In this document: positions 22,383-30,526 of the stretch, piece by piece | Position numbering within the stretch: the stretch's first letter is position 1 | Layout: every line of letters begins with the position of its first letter | Assembly (NCBI RefSeq): GCF_011801125.1 | Contig: NZ_CP046171.1 | Coordinates: 1 to 64,000, forward strand | Direction of reading: 5' to 3' | From: Nocardia brasiliensis | GTDB lineage: Bacteria; Actinomycetota; Actinomycetes; Mycobacteriales; Mycobacteriaceae | DNA length: 64,000 bases | The notes under the pieces: generated by a model | Database searches by the model: none | What the model saw: only the letters and a program-made list of their open reading frames with translations | Told to the model about the DNA's origin: nothing | Position numbers and translations under genes: made by a program

Positions 22383-23624
22383 ATGGGATTTATCGACAAG
22401 ACCGAAGCGGGGAAGTGGAAAGCGTTCTGGCGCGAGCCTTCCGGCGTGCAACGGTCCAAGACCTTCGGCACCGAGCGCGAAGCCAAGTCGTTTCTCGCTC
22501 AGGTCGAGGTCGCCAAGTCCACCGGTACCTACGTCTCACCGCATGCCGGGCGTACCCGCTTCGGTGAGCACGCCCAGGCATGGATGAAGACTTGGAACCA
22601 TGAACGCACGACGACCGGGCGTGATGAGTCGATCATGCGTACCCATGTGCTGGCCCAGTGGTCGGACTGGCAGCTGGGCAAGGTCGATCATCTTTCGGTG
22701 CAGCAGTGGATCACCGAATTGTCGTCGCGGCGTTCCCCGGCCACGGTTGCCGAGTGCAAGCGGCTGATGTCGGGGGTGATGCGTTCCGCGGTTCGTAATC
22801 GGTTGATCGGGGTCGATCCCACCGAGGGCGTGAAGGTGCCGCGTCGCCGCAAGACCGACAAGGACGAAGCGCGGATTCTGACCCGTGATGAAGTTCGGCA
22901 ACAGCTGCTGCCCGCTATCGTCCCGCAACGGCACCGGGCCATGGTCGCGCTGACCGCATTCGCCGGACTGCGCTGGGGTGAGGTCGCCGGACTGTGCGAA
23001 GACGCGGTAGATCTCGATCGGGGATTGGTGCGTGTGATCCGCACCGTGACCGAGGTCGGCGGGCATACCGAGTTCAAGCCATTCCCCAAGTCTGCGGCGG
23101 GTCGGCGCACCATTCCGCTCCCGGCCTGGGTCGTGACCGAGCTGCGCGGATTCATGGCCGAACACCCTCGTGGCGACCGAGGCTTGATCTTCGCCAACGA
23201 GGCAGGCGCACCCCTGCGGCGAGGACTGTTCCGGGCTCGGATCTGGCGTCCGGCATTGGTGCGCGCGGGTCTTCTCGGTGAGGTCTGCGAGGTCGGCGAC
23301 GGCTACGAGGCGGTCTGGATGGATGAGGATGGCTCGGTGGCCTCGGAAGTGTTCGGCAAGTACGAACAGGCGGTCAAACACGTGGCCGCGAACGAAGCTG
23401 GCGGGCTGCGGTTCCATGATCTGCGCGACTGCTACGGGACCTGGCTTGCCGACGAAGGGGTCGAACCCCACAAGATCGCCAAAGTGATGGGGCACGAGAA
23501 GATGACCACCACCATGGCCTTCTACATTCGCCGCCAGGACGACTACGACGCGGTGAGAGGTGCCCTCGGTGACGACGAGGACGGCGACGACGGAACCGCA
23601 TCCATCGGAGCCGTAGTCGGCTGA
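22383..23624 (+). CDS. int: Tyrosine recombinase (integrase) of the element
   Basis: Catalyses integration into and excision from tRNA-Ile. An N-terminal AP2-like arm-binding domain (about 10-42, GKWKAFWREPSG...) is followed by the SAM-like core-binding domain (about 60-150) and the catalytic domain. Active-site residues visible are Arg197 (GLRWGE), His345 and Arg348 (HDLR), His371 (GHEKM) and Tyr381. Unusual: residues 299-341 form an inserted module between Arg197 and HDLR that resembles the N-terminal arm domain and recurs at the C-terminus of the prophage integrase at 46138. A strong terminator and attR follow. Confidence 0.95.
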   Translation: MGFIDKTEAGKWKAFWREPSGVQRSKTFGTEREAKSFLAQVEVAKSTGTYVSPHAGRTRFGEHAQAWMKTWNHERTTTGRDESIMRTHVLAQWSDWQLGKVDHLSVQQWITELSSRRSPATVAECKRLMSGVMRSAVRNRLIGVDPTEGVKVPRRRKTDKDEARILTRDEVRQQLLPAIVPQRHRAMVALTAFAGLRWGEVAGLCEDAVDLDRGLVRVIRTVTEVGGHTEFKPFPKSAAGRRTIPLPAWVVTELRGFMAEHPRGDRGLIFANEAGAPLRRGLFRARIWRPALVRAGLLGEVCEVGDGYEAVWMDEDGSVASEVFGKYEQAVKHVAANEAGGLRFHDLRDCYGTWLADEGVEPHKIAKVMGHEKMTTTMAFYIRRQDDYDAVRGALGDDEDGDDGTASIGAVVG

Positions 23625-23654
23625 TGCTGCCTTTTCGCTGCCTACGAGCAACTG

Positions 23655-23707
23655 ACGGAGCGTCCGGACCGGTGATCAGAACCCATCGATCACCTCGGGC
23701 GCTCCGT
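23655..23707 (+). terminator. Terminator after int
   Basis: ACGGAGCG (23655-23662) pairs with CGCTCCGT (23700-23707), with a nested stem GGTGATC/GATCACC (23671-23677, 23688-23694), followed by TTCTC. It shields the tRNA promoter from the element operon. Confidence 0.8.
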
Positions 23708-23753
23708 TTCTCGTACGTGCACCCTGACGCGTGCGGTGCTTCTACCAGCCGTT

Positions 23754-23782
23754 TTGGTGCACCGCAGCGGGATCTGTACGAT
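23754..23782 (+). promoter_or_regulatory. Element-borne promoter for the reconstituted tRNA-Ile
   Basis: TTGGTG (23754-23759), 17-bp spacer, TACGAT (23777-23782), placing the start of transcription about 33 nt before the tRNA. The 17-mer TCTACCAGCCGTTTTGG (23741-23757) and its 65-bp distance to the tRNA are the same as at the original chromosomal promoter, while the rest differs. Confidence 0.65.
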
Positions 23783-23819
23783 ACTTCAAGGCAGTCACGA
23801 CAAGGGCTGTTCAAACGAC

Positions 23820-23862
23820 AAGGGCCTATAGCTCAGGCGGTTAGAGCGCTTCGCTGATAACG
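23820..23862. other. attR, right copy of the 43-bp core
   Basis: Identical to 13013-13055. It comprises two A plus the first 41 nt of tRNA-Ile and ends within the 3' anticodon stem. The crossover must lie inside this segment. Confidence 0.9.
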
Positions 23863-23895
23863 AAGAGGTCGGAGGTTCAAGTCCTCCTAGGCCCA
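23822..23895 (+). tRNA. tRNA-Ile (GAU)
   Basis: Complete cloverleaf: acceptor GGGCCTA/TAGGCCC, D arm, anticodon stem CTTCG/CGAAG around loop CTGATAA (GAU), T arm GGAGG/CCTCC, discriminator A at 23895. The CCA end is not fully encoded. The 5' 41 nt come from the mobile element, the rest from the chromosome. Confidence 0.97.
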
Positions 23896-23908
23896 CCCTT
23901 TCATTTCA

Positions 23909-23935
23909 GGCCCGTGCTCTCGACGAGCATGGGCC
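23909..23935 (+). terminator. tRNA-Ile terminator
   Basis: GGCCCGTGCTC pairs with GAGCATGGGCC (one G-T), then TTGTTCGTTT. Confidence 0.75.
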
Positions 23936-24037
23936 TTGTTCGTTTCGTGGGCTGGTGAGGGTCTGTTTTGACCGTGCCGACGGCGGGAAGGTACCGTTGC
24001 GGGGTCGATCGGCGTGGTGTGCGGCGAGCGATGATTT

Positions 24038-24110
24038 GGGGCCTTAGCTCAATTGGCAGAGCACTGCCTTTGCAAGGCAGGGGTTAGGGGTTCGATTCCC
24101 CTAGGCTCCA
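24038..24110 (+). tRNA. tRNA-Ala (UGC)
   Basis: Acceptor GGGGCCT/AGGCTCC with one G-T pair, anticodon stem CTGCC/GGCAG around TTTGCAA (UGC), T arm GGGG...CCCC, discriminator A. It is the usual neighbour of tRNA-Ile downstream of gyrA in this order. Confidence 0.97.
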
Positions 24111-24129
24111 CAGCGAAATATGCGGATGC

Positions 24130-24155
24130 GGGGCAAGGTTGGTGAACCTTGCCCC
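24130..24155 (+). terminator. tRNA-Ala terminator
   Basis: GGGGCAAGGTT (24130-24140), loop GGTG, AACCTTGCCCC (24145-24155): an 11-bp perfect stem followed by a weakly T-rich tail. Confidence 0.75.
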
Positions 24156-24301
24156 GATTGCTTTCTCCTGCTGACTAGGCGTCGTCCGTCGGCAAGCCCG
24201 GTGACCGGATGTAGCGGTGATCTGTTGTGGCCGAAGCGAAGTCGGGGTCGCGGTGGCTGGGATCTGGTCGCGTGCCCGCGGCGCACAGTAGGGTGGGGAG
24301 C

Positions 24302-24409
24302 ATGAAGATTCTGGTTGTCGCGGGTGCTGTGATCGCTGTTCTGGTCGGGATTTCGAAGCTGCGCAAGCGCGGCGACGCGGACATGTGGCACGAGGTCACC
24401 ACCCGCTGA
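24302..24409 (+). CDS. Small membrane protein, DLW-39-like
   Basis: 35 residues: one membrane helix (about 3-17, LVVAGAVIAVLVG), then basic KLRKR and a D-x-x-D-M-W motif. Actinobacteria carry a conserved family of about 39 residues named for its D-L-W motif near this tRNA cluster; this looks like a member with Met for Leu. The assignment rests on memory of that family and on position. A purine-rich stretch precedes the ATG. Function unknown. Confidence 0.6.
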   Translation: MKILVVAGAVIAVLVGISKLRKRGDADMWHEVTTR

Positions 24410-24460
24410 CCTCCGCTCGACCTCTCGAACATCAGTTCGACTCGAGGTAGGGTCTGGGCC

Positions 24461-24631
24461 GTGCCACACCTTTCGCGCCGGGATCGGGCCAGGATCAACC
24501 TCGAACAGGTTCGTGAACAGCTGCTCGATGCGGCAGCCTTCGGGAAGAAGCTGCCGCCCGAGCAGCTCGAGCACGCGGCGGGAAAGATCGCCGAGGGCCT
24601 GCGCGTCTACCTCGAGCTGACGCGGGACTAG
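24461..24631 (+). CDS. Small helical hypothetical protein
   Basis: 56 residues from GTG 24461, predicted almost entirely helical (RINLEQVREQLL, PEQLEHAAGKIAEGLRVYLEL). Sequence composition fits a real actinobacterial gene, but the ribosome binding site is weak. Its stop overlaps the convergent gene end by 4 bp. No family recognised. Confidence 0.45.
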   Translation: MPHLSRRDRARINLEQVREQLLDAAAFGKKLPPEQLEHAAGKIAEGLRVYLELTRD

Positions 24632-25824
24632 GGTTCGACCGCGGCAGCCGCCAGCCGGGCACGGACCTCGGCGTCGGGCCAGTGCCGGATCTCGTAGCGA
24701 GGCGGCGTCAGGTCCGGTATGGGGGTGAGCCCGACGATATCGACAACCGCCGCGAATGGGACGGTGAACAGGACGGACTTCTCGCCCTGCTCGTCGACGC
24801 AGAACATCACGTAATCGGCTTCCGGCAGGAAGTACTCGACGCCTTCGCCCCAGATGGTGACGGTGTAGGGACCGCTGTCGGCGCCGATGTACATGACCGA
24901 CCCCACGAACGCGCCGTCGATTTCGCCATCGCGGGTCTGCAGCGCGAGGTGCGTGTCGAGCTGCTCGGTCAGGGCGCTGCCCTGCGCCTCGTATTCGGTC
25001 AGCGCCAAACCGCAGCGGGCGCGCTGCACGAAGGGAAGGTGCTGGTGCCTGGGGGACTGGTCGAGCGGGATCACGGCGCCCGCGTCGTCGACCGTGTAGC
25101 CCTGCGGTGAGATCTGCCGGGCCGCCTCACGGTATTGCTGCTCGACGTATTCGAAGAGGGGGCCGAGATCGTCGCCGTCCGGGGCGATGATCAATCGGTC
25201 CACCTCGGGTACGAAGGCGATCGGGCGCTGGGTGCCGTCGCCGCAACCGGCGAGCCAGCCCGGGATCAGCGGCCATGAGGTGCAGTAGCCGTCACCGTCG
25301 TCGTCGAAGAACAGCACGCCGGGTTCCTTGAATCCACCGGAACCGACCAGCGCCGTGAGGTTTTCGCGCGCGGCGGCGAACACCTCTGCGGCGTCGACGC
25401 CCCATTGCTCGATGGTCCGCTCGTTGACGATGGAGCGCGAGCTCGGCAGGTCGACCGCGACGAGTTCGTTCAGGAACGGCAGGGCGGGGCGGGTGATCGG
25501 GCGCGGGTCGTCGGCGTCGGTGCTCCCGATGCCGAAGGTTTCCGAGCGCAGGATGGGCCGCAATGACGAACGCACCTGCGGCCAGCCGGGAAGGGCCGGT
25601 GCTTCGCTTCTGCTGCTGAGGAAGCGGGTGATCCGGGCGGTGCGTTCGTCCGCGGGCAGGTCGTTGGCTTCCCGGAAGATGTTGCCGAGGAACAGCTTCC
25701 ACCCGCTGGTCAGGCGAATGACGAATTCCTGCGGGTCGTATTCGGCCCCTACTTCGCCCTCGGCGGTCAGCTGCTGCAAGACGAGCGCCGCGAACTGGTC
25801 GGCATCGCTCCCGATATTCTCCAC
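24628..25824 (-). CDS. DUF1444-like hypothetical protein
   Basis: 398 residues, soluble, acidic. The middle segment (PFLNELVAVDLPSSRS, then ERTIEQWGVDAAEVFAAARENL) resembles the DUF1444 (YtpQ-like) pattern of a short-lived-sounding pair: a strand followed by a W-G-V helix. The start is GTG 25824. No catalytic motif visible. It is transcribed leftward, as is the DUF1275 gene upstream, 52 bp apart, but they need not be an operon. Function unknown. Confidence 0.6.
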   Translation of the reverse strand: MENIGSDADQFAALVLQQLTAEGEVGAEYDPQEFVIRLTSGWKLFLGNIFREANDLPADERTARITRFLSSRSEAPALPGWPQVRSSLRPILRSETFGIGSTDADDPRPITRPALPFLNELVAVDLPSSRSIVNERTIEQWGVDAAEVFAAARENLTALVGSGGFKEPGVLFFDDDGDGYCTSWPLIPGWLAGCGDGTQRPIAFVPEVDRLIIAPDGDDLGPLFEYVEQQYREAARQISPQGYTVDDAGAVIPLDQSPRHQHLPFVQRARCGLALTEYEAQGSALTEQLDTHLALQTRDGEIDGAFVGSVMYIGADSGPYTVTIWGEGVEYFLPEADYVMFCVDEQGEKSVLFTVPFAAVVDIVGLTPIPDLTPPRYEIRHWPDAEVRARLAAAAVEP

Positions 25825-25876
25825 GCGGCCACCATAACCGCGGCGCGCGAGCGGTCGCAGGGGAAAACCACGGGGG

Positions 25877-26581
25877 TCAATCGTGGGAGAGCGGGCCGTG
25901 CCGATCGAGGTGCAGGTAGGTGTAGCCGGTCACGATCAGGCACACGGCGGTCGCCGTGATCAACATCGCCCAGCCCGCGACGAGCATGCTGAGCAGGCCA
26001 CCGAGCAGCGCGCCGAGCGAAAAGCTCAGATAGAGCAGGAAGTAGCCGAGCCAGTCCGCGTAGTCACCGCCGCTGATGTGGCGCTCGATGCCCTGGGCCA
26101 GCTTCACCAGCGTTCCGGTGACGTAGCTCAGCGGCACCGATACCTCGCCGTCCTTCACGAACGAGGTGTTGAGCGCGCCGACACCGAAGGCGACGAACAG
26201 GATCGGCACGAAGTCGATGTCGGGCGCGTTCTGGATGCGGGCCAGGTCGATGATCGAGGCGACGGCCAAGCTGAGGGTGGTCAGCAGCGTCGGACCGTGC
26301 GGATGCCCGGACCAATAGTGCCGCCGGCACCAGGAGGCGACCACCACGCCGCCGACGAACGAACCCAGCAGCCCGAGGGCCGCCATCGCCGTGTCCTTCT
26401 GGTCGTGGAAGTGCCCGAGGATGGCGCGCTCGGTATTGCCGGTCATGAACGTGACGAAGTAGCCCGCGGTGTGCATGAACGCCGCGGCGCCGATCAAACC
26501 GGCCAGTGCGGCCAGCACCCAGGACAATCTCGCCTCGTTGTCGAACAGTGCCCGCTTACGCGCTTCGTCAGGTCCAGGCAC
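25877..26581 (-). CDS. DUF1275 (YoaK-like) membrane protein
   Basis: 234 residues with about six membrane helices. Family hallmarks are AAAFMHTAGYFVTFMTGNTER near the N-terminus, GLLGSFVGGVV and the FGVGALNTSF/SYVTGTLVKLAQ region. The GTG start at 26581 is preceded by AAGGAG at 8 bp. The family is widespread and its transport substrate is unknown. Single gene, no obvious partner. Confidence 0.85.
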   Translation of the reverse strand: MPGPDEARKRALFDNEARLSWVLAALAGLIGAAAFMHTAGYFVTFMTGNTERAILGHFHDQKDTAMAALGLLGSFVGGVVVASWCRRHYWSGHPHGPTLLTTLSLAVASIIDLARIQNAPDIDFVPILFVAFGVGALNTSFVKDGEVSVPLSYVTGTLVKLAQGIERHISGGDYADWLGYFLLYLSFSLGALLGGLLSMLVAGWAMLITATAVCLIVTGYTYLHLDRHGPLSHD

Positions 26582-26825
26582 AGCTCAGACTCCTTTTGGC
26601 GGCGGATGTTTCTCCTCAGTGATACCTGCTGCGCCTCGGCGCGGACACCTGCGGCGCGGTGAGTTGCCCGACGATTACCCGCCGGTGTGACAGGCGGCAC
26701 GCGAGATCGGAGGGCAGGAGTCTCGCAACGACTAGCCCGTGGCCGCGGGTGGGCACCAGAGCCGGTCGAGCGGGCCGCCAGTCGAACCGAGGCAAGAAGT
26801 CCACCCCTGCCGTTACCGTGCACAG

Positions 26826-27755
26826 GTGGATTCCGTGCTCGATTTCCTGCTGACCGAACCCCTGCCCACCGCCCCGCTCGACGATGTCGGTGCGGCCTGG
26901 ACCCGGCATCGGGTGGCGGCGAATCGTTTCGCCAAGCCGGTCGATATCGCGCTGGCCGGCGGGTTCGGCGCCGACCGGCTCGGCTACGCGTTCCTGTCCG
27001 GCTATCAGGAGGCGGTGCGCACGCTGATTCCCGACCTGGCCTCCGACGAGCTGGTCGCGCTGTGCGCGACGGAGTCCGGTGGCGGGCATCCGGCGGCGAT
27101 CGAGACGACGGTGACCGAAGTGGACGGCGAAACCCGGCTCAATGGCACGAAAACCTTTGCGACGCTGGGCATGTTGGCCCATCGGTTGGTGGTGATCGCC
27201 AGTGTCGGCGCCGACCTGGATGGCCGGAATCGTTTGCGCGCCACCGTGGTCGAGCTGCCGCAGCCGGGTGTGCGGGTGACGAGCCTGCCCGCGACCCCGT
27301 TCGCGCCGGAGATCCCGCACGCGACGGTGAACCTGACCGATGCCGTGGCCACGGTGCTACCGGGTGACGGCTACCTCGACTACCTCAAGCCGTTTCGCAC
27401 CATCGAGGACATCCACGTGCTCGCGGCTGCGCTCGGCTGGCTGGTGCGGGTGGCGCGGGCCGCCGGGTGGCCGCGGCCGGTACTCGAACGACTGCTGGCC
27501 GGCGTCGCGGCGGTGCGCGGGCTGGACATCGATGCGCCCGGATCGCCCGGTGTGCATATCGCCCTCGGGGCCGTGTTCGAGTACCTGCGGTGCTTGGTGG
27601 ACGAACTCGATTCCCGGTGGGAGTCGGCGGATTCGCTGACTCGGGAGCGCTGGGCGCGGGATCGTCCGCTGCTCGCGGTCGCCGGACGGGTGCGCGAGCA
27701 GCGGCTGGCAACGGCCTGGCGATCGGTGCTGTCGGCGGTCGAGCGGCCGAGCTGA
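26826..27755 (+). CDS. Acyl-CoA dehydrogenase-like protein (short)
   Basis: 309 residues, shorter than the roughly 380 of classic acyl-CoA dehydrogenases. It keeps the flavin-fold middle domain (ALCATESGGGHPAAIETTVTE, LNGTKTFATLGMLAHRLVVIASVG) but the C-terminal helical domain is reduced and the catalytic Glu region is not recognisable. The start is GTG 26826 (VDSVLDFLL); the frame is open further upstream without a better site. Enzyme activity is uncertain. A pair of strong hairpins follows. Confidence 0.7.
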   Translation: MDSVLDFLLTEPLPTAPLDDVGAAWTRHRVAANRFAKPVDIALAGGFGADRLGYAFLSGYQEAVRTLIPDLASDELVALCATESGGGHPAAIETTVTEVDGETRLNGTKTFATLGMLAHRLVVIASVGADLDGRNRLRATVVELPQPGVRVTSLPATPFAPEIPHATVNLTDAVATVLPGDGYLDYLKPFRTIEDIHVLAAALGWLVRVARAAGWPRPVLERLLAGVAAVRGLDIDAPGSPGVHIALGAVFEYLRCLVDELDSRWESADSLTRERWARDRPLLAVAGRVREQRLATAWRSVLSAVERPS

Positions 27756-27774
27756 CCTGCTCCAGAAATGGGGA

Positions 27775-27843
27775 GCGGGCCTCGGCGAAGGGGGGGAGTT
27801 AGCCGAGGCCCGCGTAAGGTCGGCCCGGGGGGGAGGGGCCGAC
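27775..27843 (+). terminator. Tandem hairpins with G-rich loops
   Basis: First stem GCGGGCCTCGGC/GCCGAGGCCCGC (27775-27786, 27802-27813), 12 bp with no mismatch, loop containing seven G. Second stem GTCGGCCC/GGGCCGAC (27819-27826, 27836-27843), with a loop again of G-run type. They follow the dehydrogenase-like gene by 20 bp. Confidence 0.75.
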
Positions 27844-28682
27844 GTGAATGATCCTACGCGATGATTCGCGATTGTGTGTGCGTGGGGAGCGCCACTTTCT
27901 GAAGTTTTTCCTGGCGCGTGATCTTTCCCGGAGTCGGGGCTCGTTTCCGCGACGGAATCCACTCGGGCATACCTGACGCGGAGGTGGCCTGGTGTTTGCC
28001 AAATCCGCTGTTCCCCAGGTCGATACCCTTGTTCCCGGTAAAGCGGTCCGGCAATAGCCGTCCCGGCCAGAACATGCCGACCGGTCTCTGTGTGTCGCGC
28101 ATCGCTGTCGAATTGGGTGGGTTCGCCGTGTTCGAGCAACGCCGGTGTCGCGTGTCGGTGCCGGACGGCGTGTTCGTCGGCCGTGGGCCGGTGCGACCGC
28201 GGTGTCGCCTCGTCGGGCATGGGCCGGTGGATGTTCTACTCGCCCGGTCGGTTTGGTGTCGCCGCACGTCGGGTCGAGTAGCGCCCGGTGGTGATTCGGG
28301 TAGTGCGCTACGCACGACTGCGCGGGGGCTCCGGCGTGACCATATAACCGGTCGCACTTCGATCCGGCACCCCCGAGCACCGCCTGGATCGAGGTGCGGC
28401 CTTCGTTTGTCTCGGCGATGCGCACGAAGGGGGCTGTGCGCCCGGCCAAGAACTCCGTACTCTGTAGAGAGAAGGATGGTTTCCGGTTTCGGGTAATCGC
28501 GCGCGACGGCAGGCGGCTTTTCTCGCGACTCGGGCACCGAACAAATCGGATGAACTTGTCGGTGGGTCGCGCAATACTGACACGAGAATCGGCCAGCGAC
28601 CCGATCACGCGAATTGGCCGACGTCGGATCTACCGGCGTCGCGCAAATACATCCTATGAAATCCACTGATCCCAGGAGAGTC
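27844..28682. other. Gene-free interval upstream of the ABC exporter
   Basis: About 840 bp in which no frame on either strand shows coding-like composition or a family I recognise. GC content looks lower than in the flanks. It should carry the promoter of the ABC operon. It could be the remains of a lost gene. Confidence 0.45.
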
Positions 28683-29681
28683 ATGCCCGACGCAATAGTC
28701 GCCGAGGGGCTGGTCAAACGATACGGCCGGCTGGTCGCGCTCGACGGCCTCGACCTCACCGTCCCCGAGGGGACCGTCACCGCGCTGCTCGGACCGAACG
28801 GCGCAGGTAAGACCACCACCGTCCGGGTGCTCAGCACGCTGCTGATACCGGACGCGGGCCGGGCCACCGTCGCGGGTATCGACGTACTCGCGCAACCACG
28901 TGCCCTGCGCTCGAAGATCGGCGCGTCGGGGCAATACGCGGCCGTCGACGAATATCTGACCGGCTTCGAGAATTTGGAAATGGTCGGGCGGCTCTATCAC
29001 ATGGGTGTGCAGCGCAGTAAGGAACGCGCGCGCGAACTACTCGACCGTTTTCGGCTCAGCGACGCCGCGGACCGCCCGGTGAAAGGCTATTCCGGCGGCA
29101 TGCGCAGGCGCCTCGATCTGGCGGGCGCGCTGGTGGCCAACCCACCGGTGCTGTTCCTCGACGAGCCGACCACCGGCCTCGATCCCCGGGCCCGGCTCGA
29201 CCTGTGGGATGTCATCGAGGAGCTGGTGGCGGGCGGCACCACGCTGCTGCTCACCACGCAGTACATGGACGAGGCGGACCGGCTTGCCGATGCCATCGCG
29301 GTGATCGACCACGGAAAAGTCATCGCGCGCGGTACCGCCGACGAGCTCAAAACCATGGTCGGCGGCGACCGGATCGAGCTGACGGTCGATCACGTGGACA
29401 ACCTCGAGGTCGCCTCGCAGGTGCTGAAAGGCTTGGCGGACGGGGAGATTCACGTCGAGCCGGGGCTGCGGCGGATCACCGTGCCGGTGTCCGACGGTTC
29501 CCAGGCGTTGGTCGCCGCGATCAACCGGCTGGCCGAGAACGACGTGAAGTTGCACGACGTCGGCCTGCGTCGTCCCTCGCTCGACGACGTGTTCCTCGCC
29601 CTCACCGGGCACGAAGCCGAAGAACTCGTCAACGGCGACCGCACGGGCGAGCTGGAAACCACGGAAGGAAAGTCCCGATGA
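28683..29681 (+). CDS. ABC exporter ATPase (DrrA-type)
   Basis: 332 residues, ATP-binding subunit of a two-gene drug/lipid exporter. Walker A GPNGAGKT (37-44), signature GYSGGMRRRLDLAGAL, Walker B VLFLDEPTTGLDP, and the DrrA-type C-terminal extension (about 225-320, ending RRPSLDDVFLALTGH). AGGAGAG precedes ATG 28683. Its stop overlaps the permease start (ATGA), so the two are coupled. Relatives pump anthracyclines or cell-envelope lipids; the substrate here is unknown. Confidence 0.92.
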   Translation: MPDAIVAEGLVKRYGRLVALDGLDLTVPEGTVTALLGPNGAGKTTTVRVLSTLLIPDAGRATVAGIDVLAQPRALRSKIGASGQYAAVDEYLTGFENLEMVGRLYHMGVQRSKERARELLDRFRLSDAADRPVKGYSGGMRRRLDLAGALVANPPVLFLDEPTTGLDPRARLDLWDVIEELVAGGTTLLLTTQYMDEADRLADAIAVIDHGKVIARGTADELKTMVGGDRIELTVDHVDNLEVASQVLKGLADGEIHVEPGLRRITVPVSDGSQALVAAINRLAENDVKLHDVGLRRPSLDDVFLALTGHEAEELVNGDRTGELETTEGKSR

Positions 29682-30526
29682 CCGCGGCGATTCCGGTCCT
29701 CGACCGGTCCTCGATCAGCGCGAAGCTGGCCATTGTCACCAGCGATAGCCTGACCATTGCCAAGCGCGGCGTTATCAAGATCAAACGAGTGCCCGACGTT
29801 TTGATCTTCTCGACGCTGTCGCCGATCATGTTCGTGCTGTTGTTCGCCTATATTTTCGGCGCGGCGATCGACGTGCCCGGCATGTCGGGCGGCTACCGGG
29901 AATTCCTGATCGCGGGCATTTTCGCGCAGACGGTGGTCTTCGGCGCGTCCTTCACCGGCGCCGCACTGGCCGAGGACATGCAGAAGGGCATCATCGATCG
30001 GTTCCGATCCCTGCCCATGGCTCCCTCGGCCGTACTGATCGGGCGCACCCTCAGCGACGTGGTGATCAACGTGGTCAGCCTGACCGTGATGTCACTGACC
30101 GGACTGGTGGTCGGCTGGCGGATTCGCGGTTCGTTCCTGGACGCGGTCCTGGCCTACGCGCTGTTGCTGCTGTTCGCCTACGCGGTGTCCTGGATCATGG
30201 CGGTGGTCGGGCTGTTGGTGCGCACGCCCGAGGTGTTCAACAACGCCAGCTTCATGGTGGTCTTCCCGCTGACCTTCATCGGCAACACCTTCGTGCCGAG
30301 CGAGAAGCTGCCGTCGGTGCTGCGCGTGGTCGCCGAGTGGAATCCGGTGTCCGCGTTGACCCAGGCGACGCGCGATCTGTTCGGCAACACCAGCCCACTG
30401 GCGCCCACCCCGGCGGCGTGGTCGCTGCGGCATCCGGTCGCGACCACGCTGGTATGGGTGGTGGTGATCATGGTGGTGTTCGTGCCGTTGGCGATCCGGC
30501 AGTACAAGAAGACCGTCAGCCGCTGA
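29678..30526 (+). CDS. ABC-2 type exporter permease (DrrB-type)
   Basis: 282 residues with six predicted membrane helices and an N-terminal cytoplasmic stretch. The family motifs are AEDMQKGIIDRFRSLPMAPSA after helix 2 and NTFVPSEKLPSVLRVVAEWNPVSA near the end. ATG 29678 overlaps the ATPase stop. It forms the membrane channel for the exporter. The gene stops exactly next to the convergent cwsA-like gene. Confidence 0.92.
   Translation: MTAAIPVLDRSSISAKLAIVTSDSLTIAKRGVIKIKRVPDVLIFSTLSPIMFVLLFAYIFGAAIDVPGMSGGYREFLIAGIFAQTVVFGASFTGAALAEDMQKGIIDRFRSLPMAPSAVLIGRTLSDVVINVVSLTVMSLTGLVVGWRIRGSFLDAVLAYALLLLFAYAVSWIMAVVGLLVRTPEVFNNASFMVVFPLTFIGNTFVPSEKLPSVLRVVAEWNPVSALTQATRDLFGNTSPLAPTPAAWSLRHPVATTLVWVVVIMVVFVPLAIRQYKKTVSR

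Larger units (their letters stand above)
13013..23862. mobile_element. Integrative and conjugative element of the pSAM2/AICE type in tRNA-Ile
   Basis: Bounded by a 43-bp perfect duplication (13013-13055 and 23820-23862). Gene content is that of an AICE: Pra-like activator, DUF2637 SpdB-like protein, FtsK-type translocase, small transfer-region genes, HUH replication initiator, Xis and tyrosine integrase next to the right end. The genes from 16221 to 23624 lie on one strand, mostly with 1-4 bp overlaps, so they likely form one long operon. A divergent GntR-glycosyltransferase pair is cargo. Such elements excise, replicate as rolling circles and transfer double-stranded DNA between mycelia; activity of this copy is inferred from intact genes. 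Confidence 0.92.

Noticed and set aside
27854..28867. 337-codon leftward frame across the empty region before the ABC exporter
   Set aside because: Ser/Thr/Arg/Pro-rich shadow-like sequence, no ribosome binding site, partly antisense to the ABC ATPase.
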